From positions 1 through 18,301 of the forward strand of contig MSJI02000692.1 in NCBI GenBank assembly GCA_001931905.2: 18,301 bases of DNA, given 5' to 3'. The translations under genes and the position numbers were made by a program. The notes under the pieces were generated by a model. It did no database searches. It had not been told where the DNA came from and saw only the letters and a program-made list of their open reading frames with translations. Source of the DNA: Cladosporium sp. IMV 00045 (Eukaryota; Ascomycota; Dothideomycetes; Cladosporiales; Cladosporiaceae). Shown here piece after piece: positions 8,062-16,949 of this stretch. How positions within the stretch are numbered: the first letter of the stretch is position 1; the number at the start of each line of letters is the position of its first letter.

Positions 8062-10308
8062 TCAATTCCTGTTCTCAACAGCTCGGTTCTCACTCGTAGC
8101 AACCGCAACCAAAGCCTCCAGACGTCCCATATCGTTTCGTGTCTCGGGGCTGGGGGCTTGCATGTAGCCGGCGGCGAAGCGTGGGTCGTGACCAGATTGC
8201 AAGGCATAAGTGTGTTGCTGAGCGGCTTGCATGTGGCCGGTCGCGGGCGCGAAGGATTGAATCCCAGAGTCGGTCCTTGGGGCTCCGGCTTTCTCGTCAT
8301 GCGGCTGCATGGGTTGCTGTGGAGGTGGGATCGGATAGGAGGAGGCGTGGTATACCTTGTGCTGGTCATCGATGCCGCCGACTGGGACAACTGGTGGTGC
8401 GTGCGCTGGGTAAGGTTCATTCTGGCTGACTATGACAGGATGATATTCCCCATCTTGCTGTGTCAGTGGCGTGGGCACACCGTCACTGCTACCGGAGTCC
8501 TCGGGCGATGGGCGACCGAAAGAGACCGGTCCTACAGGACCACCATACCATGCCTGGCGTTTGTTGCGGCGCGGTGTTGAAGGGTGTTCGTTGTGGGCAG
8601 ATGTGGGTGGCGGATTGACCTGTGGTGGCATTGCAGCACTTTGCTGCACAAAATAGCCGGGTTGAGGCGGAGGACCATTCTGCCACTGGCCACTCGATGG
8701 AGGTGGAGGAGGAGCATTTGCAGAGGTGATGTCCAGGCGAGTCAGGTTCTGGTGCAAGCCGGCATCAGAGGGACGACCAGAGCTGTGAGGGCGAGGCTCC
8801 TGATCTAACATCATAGGGCTGCTGGCCGGTTGGCGTGCAGTGGGTGGCGGTGCATGATCGAAGCTCTCGATACCTGGTAGCCTGGTGACTTGGCTAGCAG
8901 CTGATTGCTGAGAGAAGGCTGGCCTTGGCTCGTCTGGTGTCTGACCGTACATCAGGCCGCTGGTGGCAGGTCGCTGTGTGTAGCTTGGATGGGTACCAGA
9001 GTGCCACGTTCTGCGTCTAAACTCCAATTCGGTCTCGGAATCACGGCGACCGTGCGAGAAGACGGAGCTTGTCGGGCTGGCATAGACGCTGCTCTGCTGG
9101 GAGTAAGCCGGGTTTGCAGCTCCTGGAACAGGACTGTAATACGGCGGCGGGTAGGAAGTGTTTTGCATGGGATTGCCACTGGACGGCACAGACAGGCGGC
9201 GTCCATGACGTGCGCCGTTGTAAAAGCTGGAGCGGGAGATTGACGAAGGTGGCGAGGTAAAGCCAGGGCTTGCCGGACCAGTCGAGAAAGTCGTGGATGT
9301 TGGCGTGCTGAAGCCGGTGGGCGACTGAGGGAAATAAGCATATTGCTGGCCAGGACTTCCAGTGACCGAGTTGTAGGTGTCGATGCTCATCATGGCACGC
9401 TTGGAAGGGTCGTTCGCCATGGCCAAGGGAGCAGGTCTACGTCTAAGGTCTTCTGGAACACCAACACTCGAGGCTGTCGAACCAACACTAGAAGCAGACA
9501 GGTTTCGACTGTGACCTCTGCTGTGACCTCCCTGACTGTTCATAGTATTCGAACGTGGCCGACTGTTTCCAGGCGGGCGAACTCTGTCGGTCCTGATCTG
9601 ACGCTGAAACCTCGTACTCGTAGCTGCGAGCGAATCACCGGGTATGTCCTCGTTGACGTGCACCGTCTGCGCATGTTGACGGAGATTGTCCAGGCGAGAG
9701 AATCTGCGTGAGCAATGACATTGGAACGGTCGCTCTCCGGTGTGTTTTCTGGAATGAAGTCAGCACACGTATACTCTCCCGAACATGCTCATGTCTACCA
9801 ACCGTATGTGTCTCGCCAAATGCTCGCTGCGGGTGAAGCTCAGCTGACAAGGAGGGAAGTCGGTGCAGAAGAAACGTTGGCCCTTTTTCTTCTTGGACGG
9901 CCTTTGAGAATCGCTCGTCACGCTCTCGTTGTCAGACCCGTCGTCTTCCGCGCCTTCCAGAGCATCGCCCTCACCCATTTCCACATCATCCGAGCGCTCC
10001 GACACGACCGATCTGTTCGAGCTGCCGCGCTTCAAGGACAAGTCCTCCCTCTTGGCACGTTCCGGACCATGTGCTGACTGCGGATCGTCTGGCAAGCCTC
10101 TCTGACCGCGGACGCCGCCAAAGCCATGTCGAGTTGGTGTCTCGGGAGCGGATTCGTCGGCTGGTGCTCCAGACTCGGAGGGAGGCTGACGGGAGAAGCG
10201 CACGTTCGGAGTGGGTGTTGTGGGCGTGTTGTCTCCGGCCTGGTGAGGGCGGTCGGGTGCGCTCAGCGAGGTGTGGACGACATCGTGGTGGTGGGAGACG
10301 TCGGCCAT
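8062..10308 (-). CDS. C2H2 zinc-finger transcription factor, two adjacent fingers
   Basis: Two exons, 10308-9803 and 9748-8062, join across a 54-base intron (9802-9749; GTTGGT...TTCCAG, phase 2) to give 730 residues. Finger 1 has Cys148, Cys154, His167 and His171 (C-x5-C-x12-H-x3-H). A TGERPF linker leads to finger 2 with Cys179, Cys181, His194 and His199 (C-x1-C-x12-H-x4-H). The finger contact regions TRSEHLARH and SRLDNLRQH are of the type seen in fungal Rgm1/Usv1/Rsv-like stress and carbon regulators. A basic run KKKKGQR (139-145) before finger 1 may help nuclear import. The rest is disordered and Pro/Gln/Ser-rich, as in activators, and the end [14 protein letters not shown] looks like a conserved short helix. 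The intron separates the fingers, so its retention would give 182 residues with one finger. The start (GCGCGATGGC) is in strong context. Targets are unknown, and the ortholog name is uncertain. Confidence 0.92.
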
Positions 10309-10826
10309 CGCGCGACGGACTCAGCGGGGGTGTGGACGTTGTCTCGACCAGAGAGGAGGGCACTGGCGGGGAGTGGGCGTGATGATATTGTTCCAAGCGA
10401 GCGCAGAGACAGGATGTCGAACAGGGAGGGGTATATGGTAAAAGGCAAGGCTTGCTGCAGGTGCCCGAAGGCAGATGTGCGAGACGAGCGATGTCGAGGC
10501 AGGCCGTCAGTCGCTGTCAGTCAGCGGCAGGCGGCTGGGAGAGTGGGTGCGAGGGCAGTGGTAGCGCGGGCGTCGGCGGCAGCGACTCAGGGCCCTTTGG
10601 GCGGCTCTCACACCGCAAGGCTGCGGGGCCAACAGGACAATAATGGTGATGGTGGTGGTATATTAAAAGAAAAGACAGGAAGGTTGTCGCGGGAGGCAGA
10701 GACAGACTGTCGTTGCAGACGTTGGTGGGTGCTGCAGGGAGAGTAGTAGTGGGTGTGTCGGAGGGTGAAGCTAAAGAAAGGCCGGCCGGCCTGGCAACGA
10801 AGGCAGTGAGAGGGACGAGAACAACG

Positions 10827-10850
10827 GGCTGGCTGGCTGGCTGGCTGGCT
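10827..10850. repeat. (GGCT)6 tetranucleotide microsatellite
   Basis: Six perfect GGCT units are followed by an imperfect GCTGGCTGG. On the minus strand this is (AGCC)n, roughly 520 bases before the zinc-finger start codon. Its length is likely to vary between strains. Confidence 0.9.
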
Positions 10851-10985
10851 GCTGGCTGGTCTCGATTGGATGGATGGCGGAGTAGAGGATAGATGACGCG
10901 CGGGAGAGAGCTGACTACAGACAGGATGATGTGTGAGGTACTACCAGACTGCTGAGCATGCAGAGAGTGCGGACAGAGGGGGGCA

Positions 10986-11003
10986 GTACAGGTACAGGTA
11001 CAG
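10986..11003. repeat. (GTACAG)3 hexanucleotide repeat
   Basis: Three perfect GTACAG units lie in the presumed promoter of the zinc-finger gene. Confidence 0.85.
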
Positions 11004-12615
11004 GGCTGGGTCAATCAATCAAGGGCACGGAAGAGTGGGAAGGATGGTGAGGATGGTAAAGCGTGACACGCAGGCACAGCACGAGGAAGAGGAGGAGTGA
11101 GAGTAGTACCACCGACCAGCAGCAGCAGCGCATGTAGAGTCAGCGATACCTCCTACCGCAATGCGAGATGGTGGGGCCGGTATATGGGAGACGTTCAAGG
11201 TACCATGCATGCATATAGTTGATTAGTAGATATGCTAGTATACCTGATATTCGATTGTGATATCTTCAATCATGAACATCAACGTGACCATACTGCAAGG
11301 AATATTACCACAAACGAATACCTGCAGTCTGCATGTAGAGTTGCAGAACAACCAACGATGGATTACTCGACATGGCGCAACTCAACACGATCATCCCAAG
11401 TGGCGTAGCGATCGAAAGTCCATCTCAAAATCCAAGATAGGAAGCAGCCGTCAACAATGTAAGTGAAACTTGAAATACCACCCCAATCCCTCCCCACCGC
11501 CCCTCAGGTTCGCCTTGCAATTTTGAGACAAACCCAAGAGATCGCCATCGCGACCAAAGTCGACCATCTCCTTGGGCCTGCAGATCCCTGAGACCTCTCC
11601 CAAGCCGTCCCACTGTTGATCCTGACTCGGATTGTGTCATCGACCGCCCATCATCCACCCAGATATATCCAATACCATCTCTCCCTCGCATACCACTGCT
11701 CTCTCACGTCTTGTTGCTACTCCGCTTCTTCCAAAACACTTGTAGATCTCCCTCCCATGCCCAAACACCAATAGCATACCTCACACACACTCACACACTT
11801 CTCTCACCCTGCCTTGCTTTGCCTCGCCGTGCTCTCCCCCCTCCTTCACACAAGCCAGGCCCAGCCCGCCACCACACCCACACTCGCGAGACGTTCAACC
11901 ACACCTGCCCTCGGTATTGGTCGGATCGGAAAGAAAGGGCATGGCTAGACAAGAGCTCATCTTCTCTCTCCTCTGCCCAAAACATATCCCACACGAAACT
12001 CTACCCATCCCGTCAGGTGAAACTTAGCGACACTTGCCTTTCTAGCCCGCGCTTTGCCTCTTGCCCCACAGCCTTAACCTGCATTTCTCGTGGGTTGCTT
12101 TGGGTCTCTCATGTATGTATGCATGTGCTCTATTTCGCTTGTATGCTTTCCCGCGCAGACCCACGCAAATCAGGCACAAGGCACCACCACCCAGAGCTTT
12201 TTGCGAACGGCTGGCACGGTTCCTGGTTTCTTGTCTCTCCTCGTCTTCTGTACCACCGTATGATACACCTAGATGGTGAAACCAAAACATCTCCATGCAA
12301 ACCTTGTGATTTCTCATACACGCCTTGACTTCGAATACAATATATTGCATCGTATGCCCAAGTCACCGGGTATCCAGGTACGCAGACTCAGAGAACCCTC
12401 AACAAACTCCGCAGACGCAGCAGCGAAGGCTCGCCAAAAGCGCCCGCGAAGCCCACCAAAACGCCAAAACCACAAACTCTAGAGACGAAGAACCGCAGAT
12501 TCGGTCCCGCCTTTCGCGGCTGGTCCGAGACATTTTTGCTGCTGCGATTCAGGTACCTCACGGTCATGGCAACCAGACAGAACAGCCCTTCCATCGAAAG
12601 TTCTTTCATGGTCCG

Positions 12616-13227
12616 ATGACCTTCATTGTCTTGTCTTGTCTTCGTCGTCGTCACCGCGCGGGAAGTCGGTCGTCAGGGTCAGGGTCGGGGTCGGATGTCT
12701 TGCATTCTTCGCCACGATATAGTCAGTCGTCTATAGGTATTTTTGCCACATCTCGGCAGCGAAGTTCCGGTAGTCAGGGCAGTGCTCGAGGTATTGTTGC
12801 AGTAGTTGATGGATATTATTGTTCGGATCCTGCGAGCCTGAACATCCCATCTCATCAGCCTCCCCCACCTGGTGGGTATAGTCGTCTGTCCGGTATGATA
12901 ATTTGTCGAGTAGCTCACATACGTGAAGCGATAAGAACTGCTATCTTGATTGCTCCATCCCGTTTCATGCTTATCATCCAACAAAACCAAATATTCCAAT
13001 CCCCTCGTGAAATCCAAGGTAGGCATGATTCCAGAGCCAAACCAGAAAACCGAAAATCGAAGAGTCTTGAGTCTCGAATCGCCCAGCTCGCCTTCTCAGC
13101 CTCATCACAAACAAAGCTCAACCCGTCCCCCACAGCCTCGAGGCGTCAAGCCCAAAGCCCATCGCCAAACGCCCAACCGCCGTCAAAGCGATCACATGCC
13201 ACCGATCTGTTCCGTCGTCTACCGTGA
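12616..13227. other. unresolved candidate gene or degenerate coding locus
   Basis: On the plus strand a frame is open from 12310 to 13227, with its first ATG at 12616 (203 codons); the product is Ser/Arg/Gln-rich and unlike any family I know. On the minus strand several frames look more protein-like. One starts at ATG 13026 (MPTLDFTRGLEYLVLLDDK) and can be joined through a GT-AG intron at 12918-12869 (GTGAGC...CACCAG) to a frame ending at 12731 (NIHQLLQQYLEHCPDYRNF, stop TAG), giving 81 residues. Upstream minus frames at 13080-13230 also look protein-like but do not connect with good splice sites. It may be a small gene, a decayed gene, or chance. I cannot choose the strand. Confidence 0.2.
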
Positions 13228-13949
13228 CTTACATACTAGCGGGAAGGATTTGGGCGAGTGGGGAGTAGCGAGTAAGAGAGGCGAGGGGAATCGTACATTC
13301 GTACTTTAGACCAGACTAGAGCGGAGTTGGTAAGGCGAGAGGTGAAAAGGTACTGTAAGCTTATCTAGGCAAACACACGTGCAGCAGCACCGAGAGTATG
13401 CGATGCAAGGATGATGGCTGTTTCGTGTTGGATGGGTGTGCTATGGTGACCTATTCGGTGTCTTCTTCATCCGGATTTGGGAGAAAAAGGGGAAAATTGG
13501 TGAAAGACGTGGCTTCGATTTTTGAAATGTTGTTCTCTTCCCTTGGCTAGCATTCGCTCTACGTACATTGTCTACACCTATTTGATGCATCCTCATTGAG
13601 GCCAGAAGAATTCACCTCTCGACTACAGGGCCGTGACGCGAATCCACATCACTGCATCCGACACCATGTGATCTTATCACCTTCTCACGCTCGCCCACGA
13701 GCCTTACACGCACACGCCATTTCCCTCAAGGCAAAAAGGCTAGGAACGGCAAAAGGTCAAAGCCAAGGTCAGGCACGAGCAAGCAGTCAAGAAAGAGAGA
13801 AAGGGTACATCGCGGCGATACTTCAGGCCTTCTCTCCTTCCTCGCAGTAGTCACGGATATACAAAAAGACGTACCTCCCACCTCATCACTCTATCTCACA
13901 CGCGCCAGGTAGGTATCTCCGTAACGCGAGGCCACACCAACGCACCATC

Positions 13950-14073
13950 GATGCACGCATGCATGCAAGCATGCCGCACCTGCATGGCCCACTCACCCTG
14001 CATGTTTGCCCCGCGCGCGTCCGTCTTGGTGTTGGTTGCGGCATGGAAAGTACATGTACATGCACATGTATGC
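13950..14073. repeat. cluster of GCATGC / ACATGT palindromes
   Basis: The segment 13950-13974 includes the perfect palindrome GCATGCATGC (13957-13966) and a nearby GCATGC. The segment 14050-14073 includes GTACATGTAC (14050-14059) and CACATGTATGC. The pattern matches the elements at 5223-5306, 11205-11214 and 16822-16833. Confidence 0.65.
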
Positions 14074-14365
14074 TATGGTGTTTGCGAGAAAGTTTGTCGG
14101 TGTTGCTGCTGCTGCAAGGGACTCGCGTGCGTGTTGCATGGATGGTTGGAGTCAAGTATCTCGTTATTGATTGCTATCAGCGTGGGACTCCCATAAGCAA
14201 CAGAAGGCCGTTATGAAGGAGAAGTCTCCTGGTGTCAACCTCTATCCTTGATGATATGGTACCGATGTCATTACCAGCCTGCTACAATGTACGACAGACA
14301 ACCAGTGCCTATCCCAATGGCGACAATAATCGTTAATGCGTCATTTTTCCTCCACGATGCCTCAA

Positions 14366-16285
14366 TCACATATCCAGCAACTCCTCCGCAAAGTCATCCA
14401 AAAAGACCGTCTTGAAATTCTCACCCCACTTCTCCCTGAACGCACTGCGCAGGTACATCTTGCTGATATTAGCACTCCAGCTGACCAGCTCGACCTTCCA
14501 CCCCTTCTTCAGCGCGCGCTCGGCCATGGCCATGAACCCGTCACTGTACTCCGCCTGCGCCGCGTCACCGGTGGCGATGACCATGGTCGAAGGCTCCTCG
14601 GTGTCGACGACGGACTCGAGGATCTTCAAGTGCAGGATCTCGTCGACGCCTTGCTCGATCATCTTCGCGGGCGCGTACTGCGGCTCCTTCTCTGCGGTCG
14701 TTTCTGAGCCGCGGTTGGGAGTTTGAGCTGGCGCAGGCGCTTTCACGCCGTTGCGCTTGCCGTTACGCAGTGCGTCCTGTTCTTTGAAGTAGATCTGGCG
14801 CTCGGTGAGCTCCTTGGCCTTGTAGACCTTGTCGAGCAGCGACACCTCGTATCCGACCTTTCTTGCTGTCACAAACGCAGGGACTTCGGGCAAGGAGCCG
14901 ACTAAGACTCGCTTTGCCACCGGTCTCCTGCGTTCCATCAATAGCGAAAGGGAGTCGAAGGAGATGTTGGCATTACCCGTATGCCAGTGCACAGGGATTC
15001 CGCGTTCGCGCTTGAGCTGGTCGTTGAAGCCGATGAAGATGTTGCTGGCGTCGATGAAGACGTGAACACCCTTTGGATCGTTGGAGTGATTGACCATGTT
15101 TGCCGGCGAGACTAGGTAGGGCCTTTCCTGAGGATGCTCATTAAGCAATCGCAGGAACAGCGCCCAGTGCTTGTCCTCACCAGAGCGAATAATTCGGGGT
15201 TCGATGGCGTTGGGTCGTTTTGAAGGGGTGCTTGGGGTCTGCATGGCAGCTTTCACTGCCTGAACAGCCTGCTTGGTCGCTTCTTCCTGGGATGACATGG
15301 GGTCTGACATGTCTTTCTTCTTGTGTGCTTGCGTTGTAGCGGGCGGACCATACTGCTGGTTCTTGAAATTGGGAGTCGCAAGAGGCGGCTTCTGGTTGTA
15401 AGATTCGTAAAGTGCTGCGGCTTGTGCGTGTTTGACTGGGGTGGTGGTTGCTGGTTGAGATAAGTGACGCTTGGTGGCATCGAGGTGTTTTGGACGAGGC
15501 GTGGAAGGGGGGTCGTTTTCAACTTTGGTCGGCTTGACCTTCTCCTCCTTCTTTCGAGGAGCAACAGAAGCAGGAAGTAATCCTTTCGACAGAGCAAGCG
15601 GTGCAGTCGAAGAGCTGGAGCGAACAAATCCAGGCAATCCGCTTGGGCCTTGCTGTTTCGTAGGTGTACTGGAACCGACATGAGCGCTCGCCTTACGAGC
15701 CGGTGTGGTACGCAGTGGTCCATCAGCTTCGTTCTCCGACATGGCACCCTGTCTCGCAGCCAATGCCTTTTCTTGTGCCTTTCGCTCTTTCCTGTTGGCC
15801 TTCTTACGTTGTGTCTTGGTGAGTTTCGGGGCTTCCAAAGAGGTCGAATGATCGGTGATGCTCCCAGCGGTGTCATCTGCACTCTCCTGGTCTTTCCATG
15901 TGACGCCTCTTGCTTTCTTCGATGCCGGACCGACATATGTTGCGCCGTCTGAAGTGTAGTCTCGAATGCTGACTATCCTGCCACGGTCGTCAGGCGAAGT
16001 CCCCTTTGTGAGGTCCACATCGTGGAGGGGAACACCCATGTATTCCCATATCTTAGCGAAATCACCAAGACCGCCAGGGGACTTCTTGGCGAAGTCTTTC
16101 TTGCCTACGCCTTCATCAATGCCACTGTCATGAAACTCATCGCTTCCGTTAGATTTGGGTGGCGAAGCGGGCGGTTGGGCAGCAGGCTGTCGTAGCTGGT
16201 CGGCGGCGGCAGTGGAGGGGTTGCTGTTGAGCAGTTCAAGCGCATGAGAGAAGTCCCAGGGCTTGCTGGGGTTCAACGTGCTCAT
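14366..16285 (-). CDS. NYN-domain (PIN-like) protein, putative RNA-processing nuclease
   Basis: This single-exon gene encodes 639 residues. The C-terminal third is a NYN domain, a PIN-like ribonuclease fold: VHVFIDASNIFIGF at about 407-420 (Asp412, Asn415), KRVLVGSLPEVP at about 458-469, KMIEQGVDEILHLKILESV at about 541-559 (Asp548), and MVIATGDAAQAEYSDGF at about 568-584 (Asp574, Asp582), then a strand with VSW (601-603). The acidic residues expected for metal binding (412, 548, 574, 582) are present, so catalysis is plausible. The first 400 residues are mostly disordered and Ser/Pro/Lys-rich. They include a short conserved-looking piece (GDFAKIWEYMGVPLHDVDL, about 74-92) and a basic coil (LTKTQRKKANRKERKAQEKA, about 155-174). 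About 35 residues are inserted in the domain near 506-540. The substrate is unknown. The start at 16285 begins the only long frame; the carrier gene is divergent from it. Confidence 0.9.
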   Translation of the reverse strand: MSTLNPSKPWDFSHALELLNSNPSTAAADQLRQPAAQPPASPPKSNGSDEFHDSGIDEGVGKKDFAKKSPGGLGDFAKIWEYMGVPLHDVDLTKGTSPDDRGRIVSIRDYTSDGATYVGPASKKARGVTWKDQESADDTAGSITDHSTSLEAPKLTKTQRKKANRKERKAQEKALAARQGAMSENEADGPLRTTPARKASAHVGSSTPTKQQGPSGLPGFVRSSSSTAPLALSKGLLPASVAPRKKEEKVKPTKVENDPPSTPRPKHLDATKRHLSQPATTTPVKHAQAAALYESYNQKPPLATPNFKNQQYGPPATTQAHKKKDMSDPMSSQEEATKQAVQAVKAAMQTPSTPSKRPNAIEPRIIRSGEDKHWALFLRLLNEHPQERPYLVSPANMVNHSNDPKGVHVFIDASNIFIGFNDQLKRERGIPVHWHTGNANISFDSLSLLMERRRPVAKRVLVGSLPEVPAFVTARKVGYEVSLLDKVYKAKELTERQIYFKEQDALRNGKRNGVKAPAPAQTPNRGSETTAEKEPQYAPAKMIEQGVDEILHLKILESVVDTEEPSTMVIATGDAAQAEYSDGFMAMAERALKKGWKVELVSWSANISKMYLRSAFREKWGENFKTVFLDDFAEELLDM

Positions 16286-16949
16286 GTAAAGCGGCTGTCG
16301 CGGGCGCTGAGCGCGCGATGTGTGGGTGGAAGTGAGGTTATTGTCGCTGAATGGAAGTGTTTAGGGTGGGAGTAATGAGACTATCGACTTGCGGTCAGCT
16401 CGCCACCCGGCGTCGGCAACGGACGTTGGATTGTGGGTCAAGCAAACATACGGCGGGTGTTGTTGAAGCGATGGATGGATGAAGTTGGTGTTGTTATAAA
16501 GTAGAATGTAGAGTCATGTCGAGTGTGTAGTCAAAGAAGAGAAAAGGCGGAAGAAGTGTAGTGAGCAATCGAACGTATTTGTACAGCACAGCATGCATTC
16601 ATTCATGTGAACCAACGGGAAAGAGCAGAGCAGCCACGACCGATGACTGCACCACTCACTCCTCCAAGGTGGGGCTGAGATCTTCGCCTCAGGCATCAGG
16701 CATCTTTCAACTCCACCTCCAAGATGCAGTATGTGGATCTCACAACGAATGGCACGGATGGCGCCTCTTTCCATGCGAGCCAGGGTTGTCCATTGATCCG
16801 AAAGCCACCTAGACCGCACTGTACATGCATGTATTTCCATATTCATACAATGCCACTGCCATTCTTTCGGTAGCATATTGCCAAATCGGCTGTCCAGTCC
16901 ACACCAACAGACACAGATCCCAATGTCCAGTCCAACTATATAAACATAC
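16286..16949. promoter_or_regulatory. divergent promoter region of the NYN and carrier genes
   Basis: These 664 bases separate two start codons pointing apart. A TATATAAA lies at 16937-16944, only five bases before the carrier ATG, too close for a normal TATA box serving that start. A 12-base perfect palindrome TACATGCATGTA is at 16822-16833. A 145-codon open frame on the minus strand (16951-16514) fills much of the region but has no family features and is treated as chance. Confidence 0.5.

Larger units (their letters stand above)
10309..11240 (-). promoter_or_regulatory. probable long leader and promoter of the C2H2 gene
   Basis: Read on the minus strand, this stretch is pyrimidine-rich right up to the zinc-finger start codon, with many CCT, CTC and CACC runs, as in long 5' leaders of fungal regulators. 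It carries two microsatellites (10827-10850 and 10986-11003). I see no gene in it; the open frames on both strands are compositional. Transcript start and any leader intron are not resolved. Confidence 0.45.
11241..14365. other. about 3.1 kb without a confident gene
   Basis: Positions 11700-12060 are strongly CT/CA-rich on the plus strand and look like a promoter or leader pointing right; long open frames there follow from the scarcity of purines. Positions 12616-13315 hold the unresolved open frames described separately. From about 13320 to 13890 the sequence is mixed and shows no family. Positions 13950-14073 carry CATG/GCATGC palindromes. The last few hundred bases before 14366 should be the 3' untranslated region of the NYN gene. 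I find no tRNA-type B box, no transposase or reverse transcriptase motif, and no terminal repeats. Confidence 0.45.

Noticed and set aside
8014..9711. Many plus-strand frames of 60-190 codons
   Set aside because: They are antisense to the C2H2 gene, which has clear family motifs on the minus strand.
12111..12263. 50-codon frame with a hydrophobic, signal-like N-terminus
   Set aside because: It is short, begins in an ATGTATGTATGC repeat, and no homology or transcript signal supports it.
11711..12328. 205-codon plus-strand frame
   Set aside because: It has a TTG start, lies in a CT/CA-rich tract where stop codons are rare, and its product is unstructured. More likely promoter or leader.
14336..15952. 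Plus-strand frames and a 227-codon minus frame (15936-15253)
   Set aside because: They are shadows of the NYN-domain gene in other frames, Arg/Pro/Ser-rich and without motifs.
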